From positions 141,157,104-141,221,103 of the forward strand of contig CM061062.1 of the NCBI GenBank assembly GCA_030762895.1: a stretch of 64,000 nucleotides of DNA, given 5' to 3'. Within the stretch, counting starts at the first letter, position 1. Every line of letters begins with the position of its first letter. The notes below the pieces were generated by a model. That model made no database searches and had not been told where the DNA came from. It saw only the letters and a program-made list of their open reading frames with translations. Source of the stretch: Sophora flavescens. Lineage: Eukaryota > Streptophyta > Magnoliopsida > Fabales > Fabaceae. Of this stretch, positions 57,146 through 64,000 are shown piece by piece. The translations under genes and the position numbers were made by a program.

Positions 57146-59505
57146 TATTTTATTTTATTTTATAAAAGATTATTGATGTGCAAAAGTATCACTTGGAGCA
57201 AGACATCCCAACTAGGTTGGCACCCCAAGCTCCCACGATCATTTGTAGCACATCAATTAAGTAACATTAAAGAAAAAAAGAAGAAAGAATACACGAAATC
57301 ATGGGGTGACTATACCAAGACCCATGATAGCGAGAGATTCAAATATATAACAAGGAAGACCTAGCTTATTTCTAATAAAGTCTTCCCTTAAGAAATGGGG
57401 TCGAGTACTCCACCAAGTAGAGGATAAACTAGAAACACCAAAGTTAGCTAAAGAATCAGCACAACTATTCCATTCTCTATACACATGGGAAATTCTAAAA
57501 GAAATTTGATTACAAATAGACAAGCAGTTTAGCCATCTGTTTTATGCCTCTAAGGAACCACATGGCTTGATGAGAAAGCCTCCACAACCATTTTTTAATC
57601 ACTCTCTAGCCAAAGGAACTTCCATTCTTTTCTAAATGCAATCTCAATAGCCTCTATTGCTGCCACAATCTCAGCAAAGAGAGCATTCTGCACTCCTAGG
57701 TAAATTGAGAAACCACCTATAAAGTCACCTCTGAAGTCTCTAAATAGGCCAGCAGCTACAGCATGACCCGGAGCTCCCTTTGCAGCTCCATCTATATTGC
57801 ACTTAACCCAGCCACAAAGAGGAGATAGCCAAAGTACTTCTTTAATAACCGGAGCTTTGCCAAGATGAGACTGAACTTTGAAGAACTTTAAAATCTGGAA
57901 ATCATCTATGGCATTGGACATTACTCCTTTTGAGATAGATCCAGATAAATTTGTAGCTGAGACAATCAAGTCCATAGCCAAGGCAATAGGGATAGACTTG
58001 TTGTTGAACCTGAGAGAGTTCCTACAAATCCAAACTATAGAAACAGTATGCAAAACAGTAGCAAGGCTTAAATCCTTGACTTGGATGCAACTATTTGTCA
58101 CCAATCTTCAAAATGGATGCAAAATAGGAACAATCAAGAGGAAAATGAAGAACATTACCATGCCAATTCCAAAGCATGGCTGCAAAGTCACAAGACAGGA
58201 ATAAGTGACTAGATGATTCATCACAACTGCCACACAAAATGCAGATAGAAACTATAATGCGTCCTCTCTGCCTTAAGTTCTCATTTGTAGGCAATTTCCT
58301 ATGCATAAGCCTCCAATATAAGAAGGACTTTGATGGTGGAATAAATGGTTTCCAGATTTTGGAGGCCCAATTAGTGACAGCAGCTACCGGATTAAGGAAA
58401 TCAAAAGCAATCTTCGTTGTCAAATCTCCTGAGATAGAATCTGTCCAAACCAAAGAATCATCTGCAAGTTCCATAGGAATGACAACATTTCCAATTTCAG
58501 CCAGAAAAGCAAGAAATTTGAAGTGGAAGTAGTCAGGAAAACTCCAAGAGTTGTTGATTACGGAGTCACTGACTGTTGCAATTAGCAGATGGTTCACTTC
58601 CTGTGGAATCTGTAACATGTCTACAATTGGATCAGATAACCAGTTATGAGTCCAGAAGTTAATAGATGAGCCATTGCCTATCAACCAAGTTGAGTTCTGA
58701 GAAATAATTGGAAAATAGGCTTTAACCCCATGCCACACTGAAGATTTCACATAACCGGCCACATGGAATCCTCTCCTAAAGAATATCCTTTTCAGGAATT
58801 CAGACCAAGGCTCAGAAGAAGAGATAATTTTCCAACTCAATTTCAATAAAGCAGCTCTGTTTAAGGCCATAATTCCTCTCAGACCTAAGCCACCTTCAGC
58901 TGTAGGAAGACAACATTTCTTCCATGCCACAGTAACAATCTTCTTAACCTCAATGTTTCCTGACCAAACAAAGTTTCTAACCCATCTTTCAACTGATTTA
59001 AGAAGGGATACATGCCAAATGTAAATATGAAAATTGTAAAAAATCATGTTGTTTATAATTGAGTCCACTAGCTGAATTCTTCCCATAATTGAGAGAGTAG
59101 AGCCTTTCCAAGAAGCAAGCTTACACTTTACCCTATCTGCAATAGGTTGAAGATGAATGGCTTTTGGTTTTCCCTTAAACATAGGGACTCCAATGTAAGT
59201 AAAAGGAAGGTGTTCTTGATTGAATCCCAAAACAGAAGATATAACATTCAGTCTACTAACTGAAACTGCACCAGCAAAGTATTTACACTTTCCAAGGCTT
59301 AAGCACTGACCAGAAATCTTAGCATATGCCTCAAATAAGGACATCAACATTTGGAGATTCCTTTTTGTTCCTTTTCTGAAAACCATAATGTCATCTGCAT
59401 ATAAAACATGTGAGAGAGTATGACATCCTCTAGGGCCTACCATGTGCTTCAACAAATCATTATCCACCAACCAAGAGATGCTCCTACTTAACACATTGGT
59501 CGCGC
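57146..59505 (-). mobile_element. L1-type LINE interrupted by Athila element
   Basis: Minus-strand LINE with its A-rich 3' tail (ATAAAATAAAATAAAATAAG on the minus strand) at 57,146-57,166, in the block sequence that reads 'tatatttct|aagttaaatg' in B1. It includes the RNase H, zf-RVT and C-terminal RT parts of ORF2 and is cut at 59,505 by the Athila LTR. Its 5' part may continue beyond the Athila element, outside the window. Confidence 0.88.
57299..59505 (-). pseudogene. LINE ORF2 pseudogene, C-terminal half
   Basis: From 59,505 down: VLSRSISWLVDN, HVLYADDIMVF (catalytic YADD near 59,400), FTYIGVPMFKGKPKAIHL, the zf-RVT region (SFLYWRLMHRKLPTNENL, CILCGSCDESSSHLFLSC), then a frameshift at about 58,100 into SCIQVKDLSLATVLHTVSI and the RNase H region (GWVKCNIDGAAKGAPGHA, AEIVAAIEAIEIAF, WLESD). 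After a stop and shift at ~57,595 the frame resumes with YREWNSCADSLANFG. Two disruptions make it inactive. It is of the same family as the LINE at 38,131 but clearly diverged. Confidence 0.9.
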
Positions 59506-60768
59506 TGTCGCGCACCCGCCAAAAAACGAGCGGTTTTATAAAAATGTAGTTTAGGGCGACAACTCGGATATCGTCTCACAAGGACTCTTGAATTGTTATT
59601 TACCACAAAAATCGGTTTTTTTGGGGGGGGGGGGGGTTGGTTTGAAATTCAAATGGAAAACAATGCAAAACAGAGCAATATAACAGAGCAGTTTAAAAGA
59701 TTATCAAATAGATAAAGACGATTAATCTACTGTTCTCGGTTTCCCAACTATCATCGGTTCATGTAAATTCCAAGCCCTAAGCAGATTCTAATCCCCTTTC
59801 GGTTGTAGCAACGATTAACAAACGAAATCACTACTACGAGATATATGTTCCTATTCCCAAATTAAACAAACGGGGTTAAGCCCTCATGAACTAAACGAAC
59901 ATGAACGAACACACACGAATTAAACAAACGCGATTCAATATAGGAACATAACATCACCGAAATAAATCAACACAACACTATACACTCCTAAATTAAACAA
60001 ACAGAAATATATAGCATGGTATTGAAAAGGGAAAAGCAAATAAAACAGGAATTACAAAACCTCAAGTATGGTGGAAATCGATTACAGTAGACTAATCCAA
60101 GAAAATTAGTTCTCCATAAAAACGAAACACAACCAGAAAATATGTAAAAACAATGGAGAATCCAAAAAGTTCCTCTAATCTGCCCAGAACAGCCATTTAT
60201 ATCTTTCAGGAATTGCACCCACTCACGAGGCGAACCATCACTCGCGAGGCGAATATTGTGAAGAGTCTGCAACATTTGGTCTTCTCGCGGGGCGAAGTAC
60301 TGCTCGCGTGGCGAGGAATTGAAGAGTCATGGCTTCTGTTCTTAAGTCTCGCGAGGCGAGACATGGATCCGTGAGGTGACACAGAATGGGTTGCATTTCC
60401 CTGGAACAGTCAGCCTTCAGGGTCGCGTGGCGAGGTGTTGTTCACGGGGCGAACCAGAGAGGATGACATTCTGCTGCTCAGGCTGTTTTCAGGGTCGCGA
60501 GGCGAGAAGACCCTCGCGAGGCGAATACCTCCAGAATTGAAATTTCCCTGTTTCTTTATTCCCTTAACTTCTAAGTTAACCTGAAAACAAAGAAATAGCC
60601 ATAAGTGCATTATTTGACTACAAACTGGCTAAATTAACCTAAAACTACTCAAATGACTCAAAATGTTGCTTAAGGACAATCAAGTCTAATTTGGGTGAAA
60701 ATGAGATATAATTAGCACAAAACCCTGGTCATACTAGCCATAAAACTAGATGAGCCAGAGGCTGATCA
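59506..60768 (-). repeat. 3' LTR of the Athila element
   Basis: About 1,263 bp, minus-strand start TGATCAGCCTCTGGC at 60,768. TATA box TATAAATG at about 60,193-60,201. The CTCGCGAGGCGA palindrome array lies upstream (60,225-60,525). It contains a G14-16 run at 59,619-59,637. The outer 100 bp near 59,506 differ from the Athila-type LTRs at 13,463 and 17,565. Confidence 0.75.
60225..60525 (-). promoter_or_regulatory. CTCGCGAGGCGA palindrome array
   Basis: About ten words of the type TCGCGAGGCGA, TCGCGGGGCGAA or TCGCGTGGCGA, spaced 15-45 bp, starting ~25 bp upstream (minus reading) of the TATA box of this LTR. The same words occur at 18,420-18,690 and 16,010-16,235. Confidence 0.7.
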
Positions 60769-62280
60769 AAATACCCCAAACTTAAACTTTGCTTGTCCCC
60801 AAGCAAACTAAAACTCAAAAACTTAAAAAGACTCAAGACATGGCAAGCTTAAGGATTCAATCAACTTTGCACAAATTTCAAGCAATACATCAAAACAGTT
60901 TTCTTCAATGTTCCCCCCCTTTCAAGCAAAGTAATCCCCACAATCATTTATTCTAAACAATTGATAATTTCATCATTCAAACAATCAGAAATCTAAGCAA
61001 GGGATCCAGGTTACACACAAGAGGGAGATCACCAAATTCAAACAACTGCCTTCCTCACAAGGGCATTTAGTGTTCACTCAATCGTTCAGTTTGTCAGGCT
61101 AACAACATTTCACTCAATTTCACTTTTAAGAGCACTTCCCATGAATTTGATCTTCATCTCAAAATGGGTCCCACAGAAAACATGCATGCAACATCAAAAG
61201 GTCTTTTATGGTTGTAATGGGGCCTGGCTAAGGGTAGGATATACAAAGGTACTAGGCTGAAGTCCCTAGGAACTAAGAGAGCATGAAATAGTTTTATACA
61301 TTGAATTTCCACTCAAGTTCCTTTTTCCATTTTTCTTTATGCTTTGGGTGACTACAACCCTTTCCTTCTTTTCTTTTTGGCATTTTTGCACTTTTTATTT
61401 TTTTTTATTATTTGTTTTTCTTTTTTCTTTTTTTTTCTTTTTTTTTTTGGTGCTTTTCTTTTCTTTTGGCCTTTGGCTCCAACCTTTTTATTATATTTTT
61501 TCTTTTTCCCAATCCCAACCAACACATCATATCCTTGTAGCCACCCCAAACTTAGTTTCTTGCAACCATTCTCTTTGCTAAGCTTCCATGCCCTCATAAT
61601 CCTAAGATCGGGTTAACATGGTTTTTCAGATATTAGGCTCATAACATAAGGTTATCAAGAATTAACAGTCTAATTAGGCTCAAGGGGGTTAACAAAGGAA
61701 CGTGCATTAGGGATGGTTATTTTAGGCCAAGTAGTTATTTACAAAGAAAATGCCTAAATCATTTGATGCAAACACATAAACATGCAAACCTTAAAGAGAT
61801 TCAAGCAAATTCGGGAAAGTGTATCTTGAAAGTGATTCTCACAGTTAAAAACATGTTGGAGGCTCAAATCCTCACCTGGACATTTTTGCAAATTGTTTGA
61901 CAGAGATTCTATCCCTAGTGTGTGCTTCCTATCACCCCAAACTTATCATAAATCATGCCATCACAACAAAATATCTCAAAGTTCAGTTTTCAATCACATG
62001 GGGATCACTTTTCAAAAAAAAAAATTCAACCTAGGGGGAATCATCAACAATATAAATCACATATCATGCAATCATCTATGCAAAATTCAATCAAAATCCA
62101 GCAAACTTGCCGACTCAAGACTCACACAATTTATTCAAGAGCTAAAAGAAAAACAAGACCAACCAAACACAAAACAAAGCTACAATTAGTTCCCTCCCCC
62201 ACACTTAAAACATACATTGTCCCCAATGAAACAACATAACTATAAAATCAGAGTGAAGGAAAGGAAAGGGTACTCCCTGA
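60769..62280 (-). other. Non-coding region between integrase and 3' LTR
   Basis: Homologous to 15,029-15,910 in the non-autonomous element. It contains T-rich tracts (61,380-61,450) that create long low-complexity ORFs on the + strand, none credible. Athila elements often carry an env-like ORF here; I see none. Confidence 0.7.
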
Positions 62281-63997
62281 TCAAGTGTCAGTGTAGGTGG
62301 GAGCTTCCAAGGAGAGCTCCTCAACAATAGCATCGTCAGGAACACCAGCAGCCACACCATGGAATGGCTTCAGCCTCTGCCCGTTAACCTTGAAGGACTT
62401 GTTGCTACCTGCATCTTTAATCTCTATTGCACCATAAGGAAAAACATTAGTAACAACAAATGGGCCAATCCACTTGGACCTAAGTTTCCCATCCATCATT
62501 TTCAGGCGGGAGTTAAACAGTAAGACTTGCTGGCCCACAGAAATTTTTTTCCTAGTAATCATCCTATCATAAAAATATTTTGTTTTCTCTTTATAAATCC
62601 TGGAGCTTTCATAGGCTTCTAGCCTAAGCTCCCCAAGCTGCTGCAACTGGAGTTTCCTTTCAATACCATCTTTTTTCATTTCCAAGTTACAGCACTTGAC
62701 TGCCCAATATGCAGGGTGCTCAACTTCCACAGGGAGATGACATGCCTTACCAAATACAAGCCTAAAGGGGGACATCCCTATTGGCATCTTGAAAGCGGTC
62801 CTCTGAGCCCACAGTGCGTCTTCCAGACGGCGACTCCAGTCCTTCCTATTCGGCTGCACCATTTTCTCTAAGATTTTCTTGATCTCCCTGTTTGATATCT
62901 CAGCCTGGCCATTGGTCTGGGGATGGTAAGCAGTGGAGACTCTATGCACAACTCCATATTTCCGGAGTAGAGCTTCCATGGTGCGGTTGCAGAAGTGAGT
63001 GCCCTGGTCACTAATAATAGCCCGAGGTATGTCAAACCTGCAAAAAATGTTGGACCTAACAAATTTTGAAACAACTTTAGCATCGTTAGTCCTAGTGGGG
63101 ATAGCTTCCACCCACTTTGAAACATAGTCAACAGCCAAAAGAATGTACAGAAAACCAAAAGATGCAGGGAAAGGACCCATAAAATAATCCCCCACACACC
63201 AAAAACCTCACAAAAAAGCATGGGATGCTGAGGCATTTCACTCCTACGAGTGATGGTAGGGCCTGCTGTTTGACATTCCTTACAATTCCTGTAGACCTCA
63301 TAGGCATCTCTAAAAATTGTGGGCCAGTAGAACCCAGAATCTAGGACTTTTCTTGCCGTCCTCTGTGGTCCAAAGTGTCCCCCTAGTTGAGAGGCATGAG
63401 AAAAGTGCAAGATGGACTCTGTCTCATAATCGGGGACACACCTCCGAATCACCTGATCACTGCAAAACTTCCAAAGGTACGGATCATCCCACACATAGTA
63501 CTTTGAATCACTCTTGAGCTTTTGGATCTTGGATCTACTTGTACCTGCAGGAACAACACCAACAACAAGAAAGTTAACAATGTCATCAACCAAGGCGTTA
63601 CCCCATGCAGATGTAGAAGCTGTTCATCCGGAAAATCATCCTGGATGGGAGAAGGATCCTCATCCCTTGCTATTCGGCTCAAGTGATCGGCTACCAAATT
63701 TTCAGCTCCACTATTGTCTTTTATCTCCACATTGAACTCTTGGAGCAAAAGCATCCACCGAATCAATCTTGGCTTCGCTTCTGGTTTCTTTAACAGGTAT
63801 TTCAGAGCTGCATGGTCAGTGAAAACAATAACCTTGGAACCTAGCAAATATGACCTAAATTTATCAAGTGCAAAAACAACAGCTAGCAGTTCCTTTTCAG
63901 TGGTGGTGTAATTTGATTGTGCAGCATCTAAAGTCCTGGAAGCATAATGAATGACATGGGCAGCCTTGCCCACCCTTTGTGTCAGAACCGCTCCCAC
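62281..63997 (-). pseudogene. Athila pol pseudogene: RNase H and integrase
   Basis: Three overlapping frames. Frame 1 (from 63,997): RT RNase H with GAVLTQRVGKAAHVIHYASR, TTEKELLAVVFALDKFRSYL and FTDHAALKYLL. A shift near 63,595 leads to frame 2: the integrase N-terminal zinc domain (HFSHASQLGGHFG...CKEC) and YWPTIFRDAYE. A shift near 63,186, apparently one base lost in the codons for VWGIDFMG, leads to frame 3: the integrase core with all acidic residues (LLAVDYVSKW, IISDQGTHF, HPQTNGQAEISNREI) and a C-terminal part to 62,281 (VLLFNSRLKMMDGKLRSKW, GPFVVTNVFPYGAIEI). Only two single-base lesions, so fairly young. RT, protease and gag would lie beyond the window. Sequence style and LTR features indicate the Athila clade. 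Confidence 0.9.
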
Positions 63998-64000
63998 AGC

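Larger units (their letters stand above)
59506..64000 (-). mobile_element. Athila-type Ty3/Gypsy element, 3' part
   Basis: Minus-strand element cut by the window's right edge: RNase H and integrase (62,281-63,997), a 1.5-kb non-coding stretch (60,769-62,280), polypurine tract TTTGGGGTATTT at ~60,769-60,780 and a 3' LTR (59,506-60,768). It is inserted into a LINE. The LTR end next to the LINE is TGTCGCGCACCCGCC on the + strand. The target duplication cannot be checked because the other end lies outside. Confidence 0.88.

Noticed and set aside
61339..61616. Overlapping ORFs rich in Phe, Ser and Lys on both strands
   Set aside because: Produced by T-rich low-complexity sequence in the 3' non-coding region of the Athila element.

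Overview
This is a repeat-dominated stretch of a plant nuclear genome, most likely a eudicot. The evidence is Ty3/Gypsy (Athila-type and Tekay/Del-like), Ty1/Copia, plant L1-type LINE and Cassandra TRIM sequences nested in each other, AT-rich unique DNA, (AT)n microsatellites, and decayed pieces of a plant-specific CLASSY (CLSY)-type SNF2 helicase gene. I found no intact host protein gene, rRNA or tRNA gene. A legume is possible, but I cannot establish it from the sequence.

The backbone is a duplicated block in at least three head-to-tail copies. B1 is 1-3,698 (only its distal part is in the window). B2 is 18,959-43,050. B3 is 46,675-57,145, the least interrupted. In order, the block holds: a start segment with a LINE 3' stub and a CCGG-palindrome array; unassigned AT-rich DNA with an (AT)n tract; a Copia element truncated at the start of its reverse transcriptase; a large inverted repeat of CLSY-like helicase pseudogene fragments; and an AT-rich distal segment. 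A fourth scrap of the block lies at 9,590-9,678.

Later insertions differ between copies. Seven long LTR fragments or solo LTRs start TGTAAC and end near GTGTTACA; here they are called L1 (1-1,845), L2 (3,699-8,376), L3 (4,065-6,325, nested in L2), L4 (9,679-13,462), L5 (19,784-23,681), L6 (33,540-37,324) and L7 (43,051-46,183). They are accompanied by a non-autonomous Athila-type element (13,463-18,958), an Athila-like solo LTR (28,585-29,980), a Cassandra TRIM with 5S-like promoters (32,356-33,240), a LINE with an almost open ORF2 (38,131-42,009), a second LINE (57,146-59,505), and an Athila element (59,506 to the window end) that interrupts that second LINE. A 160-bp hAT-type MITE sits at 9,201-9,360.

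The most interesting points are these. (1) A CLASSY-derived, almost spacerless inverted repeat exists in two copies. CLASSY proteins recruit RNA polymerase IV for siRNA production, so such a locus could make hairpin siRNA against the silencing machinery's own gene family. (2) Six of the Tekay-like LTRs carry a good splice donor, and five of these also a good acceptor, enclosing their minisatellites. In L7 the acceptor ends one base before the ATG of a 169-codon ORF. (3) Several LTR families carry arrays of short CpG-rich palindromes next to the TATA box, each family with its own word. All identity statements are by eye; no alignment or database search was run.
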